Of a stretch of DNA of 35,383 nucleotides, positions 1 through 8,689 are shown piece by piece. The DNA lies in NCBI RefSeq assembly GCF_009865385.1, contig NZ_WWJT01000451.1, forward strand, positions 1-35,383. Reading direction: 5' to 3'. Numbering within the stretch: position 1 is the stretch's first letter; the number at the start of each line of letters is the position of its first letter. Source of the DNA: Streptomyces sp. SID486 (lineage in GTDB: Bacteria; Actinomycetota; Actinomycetes; Streptomycetales; Streptomycetaceae). The notes under the pieces are model-generated. The model ran no database searches, was not told the DNA's origin, and was given only the letters and a program-made list of their open reading frames with translations. The position numbers and the translations under genes are program-made.

Positions 1-527
1 CCGCGGCCCCGGGCGGCCGGGCCGCCGGGACGGCCGCCGTCCCCGCGCAGCAGGCACCGGCCGGCGCCCCGTACCCGGAGGAGCCCCCGGTGGACGAGGA
101 GAGCCCCTGGTTCCAGGCGCAGCGCGAGATCGAGTACCACGGCGGCTACGACCCCGCCTACGAACCGCCCCCCGAGCCCCAGTACGAGCCCGAGGAGCAG
201 TACGAGGAGTGGTACGAGGACCAGCCCCCGGAGCAGTTCCAGCAGCCCTCCCCCGAGGAGACGGGCAGCTTTCCCATACCGGTGAGCCCGACCCGCACCC
301 GGGAGCTGGGCGGAGGCGGCGGCGCCCCGGAGCCGAACCCGACCGAGGACGACTTCTACCAGGTCTTCCGCAAGTCGATAGACGGCAGCTTTCCCACGCC
401 GCACCAGTTCGGCGAGGCGGTGGAGGCGACGTACGGCCTGACGCTCCCGCCGCGGGAGACGGACCGCATGGTCAACCGTTTCACCAACCGTTTCAACGCG
501 GAGCTGGAAGAGGACCACATCGCGTGA
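1..527 (+). CDS. C-terminal part of an acidic, proline-rich protein (5' end outside window)
   Basis: The reading frame is open from the left edge (first full codon at position 3) to TGA at 525-527, so the gene starts outside the window. A GTG at 90 is internal and is probably not the start. The visible part begins Ala/Pro/Gly-rich, continues with a Glu/Pro/Tyr-rich stretch, and ends with a compact 65-residue segment rich in Phe, Arg and Glu that looks folded (from EDDFYQVFRKS to the C-terminus). From memory, streptomycete proteins with this tail carry an N-terminal DUF2637 membrane domain, as in spread-type plasmid proteins, but that part cannot be seen here, so no function is assigned. A strong hairpin follows 13 bases after the stop. 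Confidence 0.75.
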   Translation, partial: AAPGGRAAGTAAVPAQQAPAGAPYPEEPPVDEESPWFQAQREIEYHGGYDPAYEPPPEPQYEPEEQYEEWYEDQPPEQFQQPSPEETGSFPIPVSPTRTRELGGGGGAPEPNPTEDDFYQVFRKSIDGSFPTPHQFGEAVEATYGLTLPPRETDRMVNRFTNRFNAELEEDHIA

Positions 528-540
528 CGGCGTGAGGCAT

Positions 541-590
541 GACGGCACGGAAAGGGGGCCCTCCCGGAAGGAGGACCCCCTTTCGCCGTC
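541..590. terminator. Bidirectional hairpin terminator
   Basis: A 14-bp stem (551-564 with 570-583, one mismatch) closes a 5-base CGGAA loop. It begins with AAAGGGGG and ends with CCCCCTTT, and an outer GACGGC/GCCGTC pair (541-546 with 585-590) extends it. It lies between the rightward gene ending at 527 and leftward lysS ending at 722 and could serve both. Confidence 0.7.
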
Positions 591-708
591 CGTGCGGCCC
601 GCAGCCTCACCGTGCGGTCGGCCGCCTCACCGTGCGGTCGGCCGCCTCACCGTGCGGCCCAGCGCCTCACCGTGCGGCCCAGCGCCTCACCGTGCGGCCG
701 GGCGCACT
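591..708. repeat. Six 20-bp tandem repeats
   Basis: The unit CGTGCGGNCNGNNGCCTCAC starts at 591, 611, 631, 651, 671 and 691 with an exact 20-base period; the last copy is incomplete. The block fills the space between the terminator and the 3' end of lysS. A 20-bp period is not a codon multiple, which argues against a coding repeat. Confidence 0.85.
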
Positions 709-721
709 GCGCCGGCGCCGC

Positions 722-2461
722 TTACTCGCCGAGCAGCCTGCGCACCCGCTCCTGGCCGACCGCGAGCAGCAGCGTGGGCAGCCGGGGGCCGGTGTCCCGG
801 CCGACCAGCAGGTGGTACAGCAGGGCGAAGAACGTCCGCTGGGCCGTCTTGATCTCGGCCGGCAGCTCCTTCGGCGTGGCGTCGGCGGAGAACCCGGCCT
901 GCACCTTCGGCACGCCGTACACGAGGTGCGTCAGCCCGTCGAGCGACCAGTGCTCGGCCAGCCCGTCGCGCAGCAGCCGCAGCGACTGCTGCGACGCCTC
1001 GTCGAGCGACTTCAGCAGCTCGGCGTCCGGCTCGTCCCGCACGATGGTCCGCTGGTCGGCGGGCACGTGCGCGTTGATCCAGGACTCGGCCTTGTCGTAC
1101 CGCGGGCGGGCTTCGTCCAGCGAGGCCAGCGGCTGCTCCGGGTCCAGCTCGGAGAGGATCCGCAGCGCCTGGTCGGCGTGCCCGGCGGTGATGTCGGCGA
1201 CGGAGGCCAGCGTGCGGTACGGCAGCGGGCGCGGCGTCTTCGGCAGCTCGCCGGCGGCGGTGCCCACGGCACGGGCGTACGCGGCGACGTCGGCGGGCAG
1301 CGCGGAGCCGTCGGCGACCTTCCCCGCCAGCTTGTCCCACTCGTCGTAGAGCCGCTGGATCTCCTGGTCGAAGGCGATCTTGAAGGACTGGTTGGGCCTG
1401 CGGCGGGCGTACAGCCAGCGCAGCAGCTGCGGCTCCATGATCTTCAGCGCGTCGGCCGGGGTCGGCACGCCGCCGCGCGAGGACGACATCTTCGCCATGC
1501 CGGAGATGCCGACGAAGGCGTACATCGGGCCGATGGGCTGCACGCCGCCGAAGATCGGGGCGATCTGCCCGCCGACCTGGAAGCTGGACCCGGGCGAGGA
1601 GTGGTCGACGCCGCTCGGCTCGAAGATCACGCCCTCGTACGCCCAGCGCATCGGCCAGTCGACCTTCCAGACCAGCTTGCCGCGGTTGAACTCGCTGAGC
1701 CGGACGGTCTCGGCGAAGCCGCAGGCGGTGCAGGTGTACGACAGCTCGGTGGTGTCGTCGTCGTAGGAGGTGACCGTGGTCAGGTCGGTCCCGCAGCCGC
1801 CGCAGTACGGCTTGTACGGGAAGTACCCGGCGGAGCCGGAGCTGCCGTCGTCCTCGGACGCGGCGCCCGAACCCTCCTCGGCCTCCAGCTCGGCCTCGTC
1901 GACGGCCTTCTGCTGGGGCTTCTTGCCCTTCGGCTTGGTCCGGTACTGGGCGAGGATCGCGTCGATGTCACCGCGGTGCTTCATGGCGTGCAGGATCTGC
2001 TCGCGGTAGGCACCGGACGTGTACTGCGCGGTCTGGCTGATCCCGTCGAACTCCACGCCCAGCTCGGCCAGCGACTGCGTCATCGCGGCCTTGAAGTGCT
2101 CGGCCCAGTTCGGGTGCGGGGAGCCCTTCGGCGCGGGGACCGAGGTCAGCGGCTTGCCGATGTGCTCGGCCCAGGAGTCGTCGACGCCCGCGACACCGGC
2201 CGGGACCTTGCGGTAACGGTCGTAGTCGTCCCAGGAGATCAGGTGCCGGACCTGGTGGCCGCGGCGGCGGATCTCGTCGGCGACGAGGTGCGGGGTCATG
2301 ACCTCGCGGAGGTTGCCGAGGTGGATCGGACCGGACGGGGACAGCCCGGACGCGACGACGACCGGTTTGCCCGGGGCACGGCGCTCCGACTCTTCGATGA
2401 CCTCGTCCGCGAAACGGGAGACCCAGTCGGTGATCTCGGTGCTCTGAGCCACGATCGGCAC
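722..2461 (-). CDS. lysS: Lysyl-tRNA synthetase, class I
   Basis: Charges tRNA-Lys with lysine in the cytoplasm. The 579-residue protein is the class I (Rossmann-fold, archaeal-type) enzyme, not the usual bacterial class II LysRS: it has the HIGH-type motif PIHLGN at about residues 45-50 and the KMSKS-type motif KMSSS at about 324-328. Two CxxC pairs (C220/C223 and C244/C247) form a probable zinc knuckle, preceded by a Lys-rich then Glu/Ser-rich insert at about 175-212. The start used is GTG at 2461, but AAGGA then lies only 1-2 bases away. GTG three codons later (2452) has the better spacing of about 10 bases, so the true start may be there. It is divergent from argS across a short shared upstream region. 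Class I assignment is certain from the motifs. Confidence 0.95.
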   Translation of the reverse strand: MPIVAQSTEITDWVSRFADEVIEESERRAPGKPVVVASGLSPSGPIHLGNLREVMTPHLVADEIRRRGHQVRHLISWDDYDRYRKVPAGVAGVDDSWAEHIGKPLTSVPAPKGSPHPNWAEHFKAAMTQSLAELGVEFDGISQTAQYTSGAYREQILHAMKHRGDIDAILAQYRTKPKGKKPQQKAVDEAELEAEEGSGAASEDDGSSGSAGYFPYKPYCGGCGTDLTTVTSYDDDTTELSYTCTACGFAETVRLSEFNRGKLVWKVDWPMRWAYEGVIFEPSGVDHSSPGSSFQVGGQIAPIFGGVQPIGPMYAFVGISGMAKMSSSRGGVPTPADALKIMEPQLLRWLYARRRPNQSFKIAFDQEIQRLYDEWDKLAGKVADGSALPADVAAYARAVGTAAGELPKTPRPLPYRTLASVADITAGHADQALRILSELDPEQPLASLDEARPRYDKAESWINAHVPADQRTIVRDEPDAELLKSLDEASQQSLRLLRDGLAEHWSLDGLTHLVYGVPKVQAGFSADATPKELPAEIKTAQRTFFALLYHLLVGRDTGPRLPTLLLAVGQERVRRLLGE

Positions 2462-2588
2462 GTCCTTCTTTCTGAACGGGGTGACACTCCATTCTCACAG
2501 ACCGTCCGGCGACCGGGAAAACGGCTTTACCCCCATGGGATACTGGGCGGGTCTATCCATCCCCACGAGGAGAACGGCACCCATTCCT

Positions 2589-4364
2589 ATGGCCTCGGTC
2601 ACGTCCCTCACCGACAACGTCCAGCAGCACCTCGCGTCCGCCCTCACGGCCACCCTGCCGGAGGCCGCCGGCGCGGACCCGCTGCTGCGACGAAGCGACC
2701 GGGCCGACTTCCAGGCCAACGGCATCCTCGCCCTGGCCAAGAAGGCGAAGGCGAACCCCCGGGAGCTGGCGACCCAGGTCGTCGCCCAGGTGGTGACGGG
2801 TGACGTGATCGAGGACGTCGAGGTCTCCGGCCCCGGCTTCCTCAACATCACCGTGGCGGACCGGGCGATCACGGCGAACCTGGCCGCCCGGTACGCGGAC
2901 GACACCGGCCGCCTCGGCGTGCCGCTCGCCGCGCACCCGGGCACCACGGTGATCGACTACGCCCAGCCGAACGTGGCGAAGGAGATGCACGTCGGCCACC
3001 TGCGCTCCGCGGTGATCGGCGACGCGGTCGTGAAGCTCCTGGAGTTCACCGGCGAGAACGTGGTCCGGCGCCACCACATCGGCGACTGGGGCACCCAGTT
3101 CGGCATGCTCATCCAGTACCTGGACGAGCACCCGCACGAGCTGGACCACAAGGCGTCCGCCGAGGACACCGCGGCCTCGGGCGAGGAGGCGATGTCGAAC
3201 CTCGACCGCCTCTACAAGACCGCGCGCAAGCTCTTCGACTCCGACGAGGAGTTCAAGACGCGGGCGCGGCGCCGGGTGGTCGACCTCCAGGCCGGCGACC
3301 CGCACACGCTCGCCATCTGGCAGAAGTTCGTGGACGAGTCGAAGATCTACTTCTTCTCCGTCTTCGAGAAGCTGGACATGGAGGTCCGGGACCCCGACAT
3401 CGTCGGCGAGTCGGGCTACAACGACATGCTGGCCGAGACCTGCCGCCTGCTGGAGGAGTCGGGTGTCGCGGTCCGCTCCGAGGGCGCCCTCTGCGTCTTC
3501 TTCGAGGACATCAAGGGCCCGGACGGCAACCAGGTCCCGCTGATCGTGCAGAAGTCGGACGGCGGCTACGGCTACGCGGCCACCGACCTCTCCGCCATCC
3601 GCGACCGCGTCTTCAACCTGAAGGCGGACACCCTGCTCTACGTGGTGGACGCCCGGCAGGCCCTGCACTTCCGGATGGTCTTCGAGACCGCCCGCAGGGC
3701 CGGCTGGCTGGGCGAGGACGTCACGGCCGTGCAGCTGGCCTTCGGCACGGTCCTCGGCAAGGACGGCAAGCCGTTCAAGACGCGTGAGGGCGAGACGGTC
3801 CGCCTGGTCGACCTGCTGGACGAGGCGATCGAGCGCGCGTCGGCCGTGGTCCGGGAGAAGGCACAGGACCTGTCCGAGGAGGAGATCGCCGAGCGGGGCA
3901 CCCAGGTGGGTATCGGCGCGGTGAAGTACGCGGACCTGTCGACGTCGGCGAACCGGGACTACAAGTTCGACCTGGACCAGATGGTCTCGCTGAACGGCGA
4001 CACGTCCGTCTACCTCCAGTACGCCTACGCCCGTATCCGCTCCATCCTCCGCAAGGCCGGCGAGGTCCGCCCCGCGCCCCACCCGGAACTGCCCCTGGCG
4101 GACGCCGAGCGGGCCCTCGGGCTGCACGTGGACTCCTTCGCGGAGACGGTGCAGGAGTCGGCCGCGGAGTACGCCCCGCACAAGCTGGCGGCGTACCTCT
4201 ACCAGCTGGCGTCCCTCTACACGACGTTCTACGACAAGTGCCCGGTACTGCGCGCCGAGACCCCGGCCCAGGTGGAGAACCGCCTCTTCCTGTGCGACGT
4301 CACGGCCCGCACCCTGCACCAGGGCATGGCCCTCCTGGGCATCAGGACTCCCGAGAAGCTCTGA
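2589..4364 (+). CDS. argS: Arginyl-tRNA synthetase
   Basis: Class I aminoacyl-tRNA synthetase that attaches arginine to tRNA-Arg. The 591-residue protein is normal length for the family. It has the N-terminal Add1 domain, the HIGH-type motif in [15 protein letters not shown], the GDWGTQFG segment, and a C-terminal DALR anticodon-binding domain ending in [21 protein letters not shown] 2589 ([10 protein letters not shown]) is chosen because the upstream in-frame extension has unlike composition and homologues begin MASVTSL. A clear AGGAGAA lies at 2568-2574, but its GGAG is 16 bases before the ATG, unusually far. An in-frame ATT at 2583 would be better spaced, but I see no other support for it. 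Divergent from lysS; a strong hairpin follows the stop. Confidence 0.96.
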   Translation: MASVTSLTDNVQQHLASALTATLPEAAGADPLLRRSDRADFQANGILALAKKAKANPRELATQVVAQVVTGDVIEDVEVSGPGFLNITVADRAITANLAARYADDTGRLGVPLAAHPGTTVIDYAQPNVAKEMHVGHLRSAVIGDAVVKLLEFTGENVVRRHHIGDWGTQFGMLIQYLDEHPHELDHKASAEDTAASGEEAMSNLDRLYKTARKLFDSDEEFKTRARRRVVDLQAGDPHTLAIWQKFVDESKIYFFSVFEKLDMEVRDPDIVGESGYNDMLAETCRLLEESGVAVRSEGALCVFFEDIKGPDGNQVPLIVQKSDGGYGYAATDLSAIRDRVFNLKADTLLYVVDARQALHFRMVFETARRAGWLGEDVTAVQLAFGTVLGKDGKPFKTREGETVRLVDLLDEAIERASAVVREKAQDLSEEEIAERGTQVGIGAVKYADLSTSANRDYKFDLDQMVSLNGDTSVYLQYAYARIRSILRKAGEVRPAPHPELPLADAERALGLHVDSFAETVQESAAEYAPHKLAAYLYQLASLYTTFYDKCPVLRAETPAQVENRLFLCDVTARTLHQGMALLGIRTPEKL

Positions 4365-4388
4365 CCGCCCACGGCACGCACGCGTACA

Positions 4389-4429
4389 GGCCGACGGCCC
4401 GCCCTCAACCCGGGGGCGGGCCGTCGGCC
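4389..4429. terminator. Terminator between argS and the WYL regulator gene
   Basis: A perfect 16-bp inverted repeat (4389-4404 with 4414-4429) has a 9-base loop. The genes converge here, and the right arm lies inside the last codons of the leftward regulator gene, whose stop is at 4405. It therefore mainly serves argS. Confidence 0.75.
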
Positions 4430-5373
4430 GTCTGAGCGGCGAGGAGTTCCCTGGTGCGGCGCGCCAGGGCCGCGCGTACGGAGTCCGGGGTGAGGACTCG
4501 TAGGGGTGTCGCCAGCCCGAGGAGGTAGCGGGCGAGGCCGTCCGGGTGCGGGCCGCCGATGTCGACGAGGGTGGCGGACGGGCCGTCCGGGCGGTGGGTG
4601 CCGACCGTGGCCGGGACGACCCGTAGCGCCTCGTCCATCGGGAGCGGGAGGCGGACGGTCGCCGACAGCGGGTAGGGGCCGTTCGCCGTGTTGCGGGAGA
4701 CGAGCAGGGCCGGGTCGGGCGGGTCGGTGATCTCCACCGGGTGCCCGGTGGGCACGAGCCGTTCGACGCGGTCGGCGCGGAAGGTGCGCCAGCCACGGGC
4801 CACGTCGCGGGCGACGAAGTACCAGCGCCGGCCGGTGTGGACGAGCCGGTACGGGTCCACGTCCCGGACCGTGCTCCGGCCCTCCCCGTCGCGGTACGAC
4901 AGCCGGGCCCGTTCGCCCCGTCGGCAGGCCGCGGCCAGCTCCAGCAGCATGCCGGGCCGCAACCGCGGCTCCTCGGGCCAGGGCAGCCGTACCAGGGCGT
5001 CGTCCCACTCCCCCAGCCGCTCGGCGACCCGGGGCGGCAGTACCTGGCGCAGCTTGAGCAACGCGGACAGCGCGGCCTGGTCCCCGCCGAGGGCTCCGCT
5101 CAGCGCCGCCTGACGCAGCCCGACCGCCACGGCCAGCGCCTCCTCGTCGTCCAGCATCAGCGGCGGCACGCGCGAGCCCGCCCGCAGCCGGTAACCGCCC
5201 CAGGGCCCGGCGTCGGAGTCGACGGTGTAGCCCAGTTCACGCAGCTTGGCGACGTCCCGGCGCACGGTGCGGTCGGTGACGGCCATGCGGTCGGCCAGCT
5301 CGGCGCAGGTCCAGGAGGGCCGGGCGGCGAGCAGCGAGAGCAGGCGCAGCAGACGGGCGGACGCGCTGAGCAC
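4405..5373 (-). CDS. WYL-domain transcriptional regulator (HTH_11, YafY/DeoR-like)
   Basis: DNA-binding regulator of 322 residues. Residues 1-55 form a winged helix-turn-helix (RLLRLLSLLAARPSWTCAELADRM..TDRTVRRDVAKLRELGY). Residues of about 130-230 form a WYL ligand-binding domain (RLVHTGRRWYFVARDV, then WRTFRADRVERL), and a WCX-like C-terminal domain follows. WYL proteins usually sense small molecules or nucleic acid; the ligand here is unknown. The start is GTG 5373; the preceding GGAAAA is a weak ribosome site. It is divergent from a glyoxalase-fold gene 72 bp away, and a 15-bp palindrome between them is the likely operator, so it probably controls itself and that neighbour. Confidence 0.9.
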   Translation of the reverse strand: MLSASARLLRLLSLLAARPSWTCAELADRMAVTDRTVRRDVAKLRELGYTVDSDAGPWGGYRLRAGSRVPPLMLDDEEALAVAVGLRQAALSGALGGDQAALSALLKLRQVLPPRVAERLGEWDDALVRLPWPEEPRLRPGMLLELAAACRRGERARLSYRDGEGRSTVRDVDPYRLVHTGRRWYFVARDVARGWRTFRADRVERLVPTGHPVEITDPPDPALLVSRNTANGPYPLSATVRLPLPMDEALRVVPATVGTHRPDGPSATLVDIGGPHPDGLARYLLGLATPLRVLTPDSVRAALARRTRELLAAQTADGPPPG

Positions 5374-5406
5374 GAGGCGAAGTTTTCCACACGGTCCGCA
5401 TGACCA

Positions 5407-5421
5407 GGACAGGAACTGTCC
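5407..5421. promoter_or_regulatory. Candidate operator palindrome
   Basis: GGACAGGAACTGTCC is a perfect inverted repeat with 6-base arms around GAA. It lies between the divergent WYL regulator and glyoxalase genes, where the -35 region of the glyoxalase promoter should be. Position suggests it is the WYL regulator's binding site; this is inference. Confidence 0.6.
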
Positions 5422-5432
5422 GGATCACCTTC

Positions 5433-5438
5433 TACTGT
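5433..5438 (+). promoter_or_regulatory. -10 element placing transcription start at the glyoxalase ATG
   Basis: TACTGT is followed by exactly 7 bases and then ATG 5446, with no Shine-Dalgarno sequence. This fits a leaderless transcript. No clear -35 box is seen. Confidence 0.55.
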
Positions 5439-5445
5439 CTCCCCC

Positions 5446-5835
5446 ATGACCTCGCAGACCACTTCCGCACCCGCTTTCCGCTACGTCGCGGTCACCTTCG
5501 ACTGCGCCGACCCCGTCGAACTGTCCCGTTTCTACGGCGAGATGTTCGGCCTGCCCGTCGCCTACACGTCCGACGACTTCGTCCTGCTGGGCGGCAAGGA
5601 CGGGGTGGGCGGGCTGGGCTTCAACCGCCTGGCCGACTACCGACGCCCCACCTGGCCGGACCCGGCCCAGGAGAAGCAGGCCCACATCGAGGTGGGCGTC
5701 GACGACCTCGATGCGGCCGAGGCCCGTCTGCTGGAGCTGGGCGCCACCAAGCCCGCGACGCAGCCGCAGCCACAGCGCTGGCGCGTCCTGCTGGACCCGG
5801 CGGGCCACCCGTTCTGCATCACGACGATGGTCTGA
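5446..5835 (+). CDS. VOC (glyoxalase/bleomycin-resistance fold) family protein
   Basis: Small cytoplasmic protein of 129 residues with two beta-alpha-beta-beta-beta units of the vicinal-oxygen-chelate fold: YVAVTFDCADPVELSRFYGEMFGLP at the start and HIEVGVDDLDAAEARLLELGA..RWRVLLDPAGHPFCI in the second half. This is the Glyoxalase_6 type common in actinobacteria. Substrate is unknown, and the family ranges from lyases to drug-binding proteins. ATG 5446 has no ribosome site but has TACTGT 7 bases upstream, so translation is probably leaderless. The divergent WYL regulator and shared palindrome suggest induction by a ligand of that regulator. Confidence 0.9.
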   Translation: MTSQTTSAPAFRYVAVTFDCADPVELSRFYGEMFGLPVAYTSDDFVLLGGKDGVGGLGFNRLADYRRPTWPDPAQEKQAHIEVGVDDLDAAEARLLELGATKPATQPQPQRWRVLLDPAGHPFCITTMV

Positions 5836-5854
5836 CGCGGCGGCCCGCCGCTTC

Positions 5855-5940
5855 CCGGCCGGCACCGCCCCGGCCGGCACCGCCCCGGCCGGCACCGCCC
5901 CGGCCGGCACCGCCCCGGGAGGCACCACCCCGGGAGGCGT
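5855..5940. repeat. Six 15-bp tandem repeats
   Basis: The unit CCGGCCGGCACCGCC recurs at 5855, 5870, 5885 and 5900. Two diverged copies (CCGGGAGGCACCACC type) follow at 5915 and 5930. The block begins 19 bases after the stop of the VOC gene and ends before the promoter of the next gene. Confidence 0.85.
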
Positions 5941-5988
5941 GCGGCGCCACGCCGACAAGCCCCCAACGGCGTTGTCAGTGGCGGGCTT

Positions 5989-5994
5989 TACAGT
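5989..5994 (+). promoter_or_regulatory. -10 element for a leaderless DUF4253 mRNA
   Basis: TACAGT is followed by 7 bases and ATG 6002. There is no Shine-Dalgarno sequence in between, so transcription would begin at the A of the start codon. Confidence 0.55.
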
Positions 5995-6001
5995 CTGCGG
6001 T

Positions 6002-6826
6002 ATGGCGACTCTTCCCAACCCGCTGCCCGGACTGGCCACCGACCCCAGTGGTCGTTCCCTGGGGCTCCGACTGCCGCCCGGCAGGCTGGTGGACGTGACG
6101 GACGACGGGCCGTGGCACGAGCCCCTGCTGTGGCATGCGGAGAAGCCGTCCGCGCCCGGCACCTGGAAGGCGCTGGGCGTGCCCGCGGCCCGTGCGGGGC
6201 TGCTGCCGGTGCTCGTGGACCTGGCCGGCTGCCGGGACGGACTCGCGGACTGGGAGCTGCTGCCCGGTGAGGTGTCGTACCCGGGGGACCACGAGGTGGA
6301 GGACGTCCTCGCGGAGTACTGGGAAGAGGAGACGGACGGTCACGTCGACGAGGAGATCGAGCCCTTCGGGGCCGACTGGCCGGGGCTCGCGCCCGCCGGG
6401 GTGCAGACCGCCGATCCGGAGACCCGGGCCGCGCAGGTCGCCGACGCGGTGAACCGCGACCCCGGCACATGGGCCGAGTGGATCGAGGAACCGCACCTGG
6501 CCCTCGTCCCGGCCCGCCGCTCCGCCGACATACCGGCGGCCATCGGCTGGACGGGCCCCCTGGAGTACGAGGGCGACGTGGCCCGGATCTGCGCGGTGCT
6601 GCGGTCGTGGGAGGACCGGTTCGGCGTCCGGGTGGTGGCGCTCGGCCCGGACACGCTGGTCGTCTCCGTCGCGGCACCGCCCACCGGCCTCGACGACGCG
6701 GAGATCCTGGCCGCCGAGCACTACGCCCTGTGCCCGGACGCCGTCACCCAGAGCGGCCCGGGAGGCTTGCGGACGTACGCCAAGGAGCTGGTCGGCGCCA
6801 CCAGTTGGTCCTTCTGGTGGGACTGA
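6002..6826 (+). CDS. DUF4253 domain-containing protein
   Basis: Protein of 274 residues and unknown function. The C-terminal half matches the DUF4253 family as I know it: a region with EYEGDVARICAVLRSWEDRFGVRVVALGPDTLVVSVA followed by AAEHYALCPD, ending in the typical aromatic tail SFWWD. No signal peptide, membrane segment or catalytic motif is apparent, so it is probably cytoplasmic. The frame is open further upstream across the tandem repeats. ATG 6002 is chosen because coding-like sequence starts there and a -10 hexamer lies 7 bases before it. A 23-bp repeat array starts at its stop codon. Confidence 0.85.
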   Translation: MATLPNPLPGLATDPSGRSLGLRLPPGRLVDVTDDGPWHEPLLWHAEKPSAPGTWKALGVPAARAGLLPVLVDLAGCRDGLADWELLPGEVSYPGDHEVEDVLAEYWEEETDGHVDEEIEPFGADWPGLAPAGVQTADPETRAAQVADAVNRDPGTWAEWIEEPHLALVPARRSADIPAAIGWTGPLEYEGDVARICAVLRSWEDRFGVRVVALGPDTLVVSVAAPPTGLDDAEILAAEHYALCPDAVTQSGPGGLRTYAKELVGATSWSFWWD

Positions 6827-6983
6827 CCGGGGGAACGGCGGCTGGCTGACCGGGGGGACCGCCGAGTGGCTGACCGGGGGAACGGTGGGTGGCTGACCCG
6901 CGGATCGCCGGGTGGCTGACCGGGGGACGGCGGCTGGCTGACCCGCGGATCGCCGGGCGGCTGACCGGGGGACCGACTCGCGG
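6823..6983. repeat. Seven degenerate ~23-bp tandem repeats starting at a stop codon
   Basis: CTGACC recurs at 6823, 6846, 6870, 6893, 6916, 6938 and 6961 (spacing 22-24), each followed by a G-rich block such as GGGGGAACGGCGG and then GGTGG/GGCTGG. The first copy contains the TGA stop of the DUF4253 gene. Confidence 0.85.
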
Positions 6984-7027
6984 GGGCCGCCGTGTAGCGG
7001 CCGCAGGACCCGCCCCCGGCCGGCGGA

Positions 7028-7044
7028 GGGGGCTGGCCTCCCCC
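7028..7044. terminator. Weak hairpin between convergent genes
   Basis: GGGGG (7028-7032) pairs with CCCCC (7040-7044), with alternative GGAGG/CCTCC pairing. It lies in a GC-rich stretch just before the leftward XRE gene's stop; a second short hairpin (6985-6990 with 6997-7002) lies nearby. Termination is possible but not convincing. Confidence 0.35.
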
Positions 7045-7056
7045 GGCGGCCGAGGA

Positions 7057-8505
7057 TCAGTCGGCGTCCGACGCCGGCTGCCACTTCTCGCCCCCGAGCG
7101 GGAAGGCGTACGCCGGCCGGCTGTTGTTCCCGCTGGTGCGGAACGGGCGGCCGGCGTCGTCGATCAGCAGCGTGCCGTGCCGGCTCCCGCTGGACCAGGC
7201 GAGTTCCAGGTACCAACTGACCTCGTACGCGGACGCGTCGGCCGTGATGTGGAAGGTCTCGGGGTCGGACTGGCTCACCTTGAACGGAAAGCCCCGGCTC
7301 CCGGCCTCGGGCACGGGCGCGGGACGCATCGCGTCCAGGGCGACCGTGAAGGACCGCGTCGGCACACCGCCACCACAGCCCACACCCGGGTAGCCCATGG
7401 CGTAGTCGTTCCAGGCCAGCGGGGACCGCTTGCCCGCCATGCGCACGTACAGCCCCTCCAGGACCACGGTCTCCTTGCCGGTGCCCTGCACGGTGAAGGT
7501 CACGTACTGCTCCCCCGCCGGCACCGCGTGGTGGACGTCCACCCAGGCGGGCGCGTCCTGCTCCACCGGCGGTGGTGACACCTCGGCCGGCGGCCGGTCG
7601 ATCAGGTAGTGCGGGGAGCAGGGGTCCTTCCAGGCGTAGGGCTGGGTGGAGACCGTCAGGGGCGGGTCGGCGGACGTCCCCGCGGTCGTGGAGGCACGCG
7701 GAGACGGGGCCGCGGGCTCCTCACCGTCCGGGGCGGGGCTCCGGGGGGAGGGTGAGGCCGAGCCGACGGCGGACGGGTGCGGTGTCGGGCTCCCGGTCGT
7801 GGGCGTCACCGGCGCGCGGCCTGGGGTGCCTGCTCCCGCGCTCCGCGTGACCGCCCTGGCGGCCTTGCCGTCCTCCGGCCTCCCCTCGTCGGAGGGCAGG
7901 TTCAGGGCGACCGCCACGCCGCCGAGCAGCGCGGTGACGGTGAGAGCCGCGGCGAGGAGAACGGCCCGGTTCCGCTTCGGGTTCCGCGTCCAGCCCGGTC
8001 GCCCTGCCCGGCCCGCGCCCTCAGCCCGGCCCGCGCCCTCAGTCCGGTCCGCGTCCCCTGACCGGTCCCGGCTCCAGGTCTGATGCTGAGTCTGATTCTG
8101 ACTCTGCCTCTGACTCCGGTTCTCGTTCTGGTCCGGATTCCGGTGCCCGGGGTCCTCGGCTGCCCCGGCCCGCATCGGCACCGTCTCCGGTGCCTGCGCC
8201 GCGGGCGGCGCCTGCGGTTCCCCGGCGGCCGGCTCCGGCGCCGGCGCCTTCCGTCCGCGGCCCGCGTCGGCCAGGACCCACCGGCGGTGCAGGTCCACCA
8301 GTTCGTCGGGGGTGGCCTTGCACAGCCGGGCCAGCCGTTCCACGGGCGCGTAGTCCGTCGGTACGGCGTCCCCGTTGCAGTAGCGGTGCAGCGTCGACGT
8401 ACTCATGTGCAGCCGTTTGGCGAGCGTGCCGTAACTGTGCCCGGAGCGGTTCTTCAACTCCCGCAGCAGCTCGGCGAAGCCGCCCTCGGACGTGCCTCGC
8501 GACAC
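7057..8505 (-). CDS. Membrane-anchored XRE-family regulator with extracytoplasmic domain
   Basis: A 482-residue protein in three parts. Residues 8-76 form an XRE/HTH_31 DNA-binding domain (FAELLRELKNRSGHSYGTLAKRLHMSTSTLHRYCNGDAVPTDY). A disordered linker (80-180) follows, rich in Pro then Gln/Asn and Arg. One membrane helix (181-203, AVLLAAALTVTALLGGVAVA) comes next, then a Thr/Ser/Pro-rich spacer and a C-terminal domain of about 200 residues that should be outside the cell. This architecture suggests a one-component transmembrane regulator; the signal and targets are unknown. GTG 8505 is chosen for the GGAGG 4 bases upstream. It is divergent from a DUF4232 lipoprotein, a natural candidate target or sensing partner. 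Confidence 0.85.
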   Translation of the reverse strand: MSRGTSEGGFAELLRELKNRSGHSYGTLAKRLHMSTSTLHRYCNGDAVPTDYAPVERLARLCKATPDELVDLHRRWVLADAGRGRKAPAPEPAAGEPQAPPAAQAPETVPMRAGAAEDPGHRNPDQNENRSQRQSQNQTQHQTWSRDRSGDADRTEGAGRAEGAGRAGRPGWTRNPKRNRAVLLAAALTVTALLGGVAVALNLPSDEGRPEDGKAARAVTRSAGAGTPGRAPVTPTTGSPTPHPSAVGSASPSPRSPAPDGEEPAAPSPRASTTAGTSADPPLTVSTQPYAWKDPCSPHYLIDRPPAEVSPPPVEQDAPAWVDVHHAVPAGEQYVTFTVQGTGKETVVLEGLYVRMAGKRSPLAWNDYAMGYPGVGCGGGVPTRSFTVALDAMRPAPVPEAGSRGFPFKVSQSDPETFHITADASAYEVSWYLELAWSSGSRHGTLLIDDAGRPFRTSGNNSRPAYAFPLGGEKWQPASDAD

Positions 8506-8638
8506 CGTTCCTCCGTCCCCCTCGTCCCACCCCGGCGTTCCAGGGAAGGGCTCTTTTCACTGGTCAGAGCCGGCGTGGGCGTTCCAGCGTCCCGGATCGT
8601 CCGCGGTCGCTGGCCGTCGGGGCGGGAGCACCCACAGG

Positions 8639-8665
8639 CTGTTGGTCATCCAAGCACGCCAACAG
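8639..8665. promoter_or_regulatory. Inverted repeat in the lipoprotein gene upstream region
   Basis: CTGTTGG (8639-8645) and CCAACAG (8659-8665) are perfect 7-base arms with a 13-base spacer, ending 12 bases before the ribosome site of the lipoprotein gene. It could be an operator for the divergent XRE regulator or a leader hairpin. Confidence 0.4.
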
Positions 8666-8689
8666 GCCCCGCCTGAAAGAGGACTTGCC

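Noticed and set aside
591..708. CRISPR-like direct repeats
   Set aside because: The repeats abut with a 20-base period and no unique spacers; same for the arrays at 5855, 6823 and 19181.
2462..2588. T-box or other riboswitch between lysS and argS
   Set aside because: Only 127 bases shared by two divergent genes; no T-box sequence or stable terminator-like leader seen.
539..2803. A 754-codon open frame on the plus strand across lysS
   Set aside because: It is the antisense of lysS with GC-rich frame bias, starts in the tandem repeats, and has no family-like sequence.
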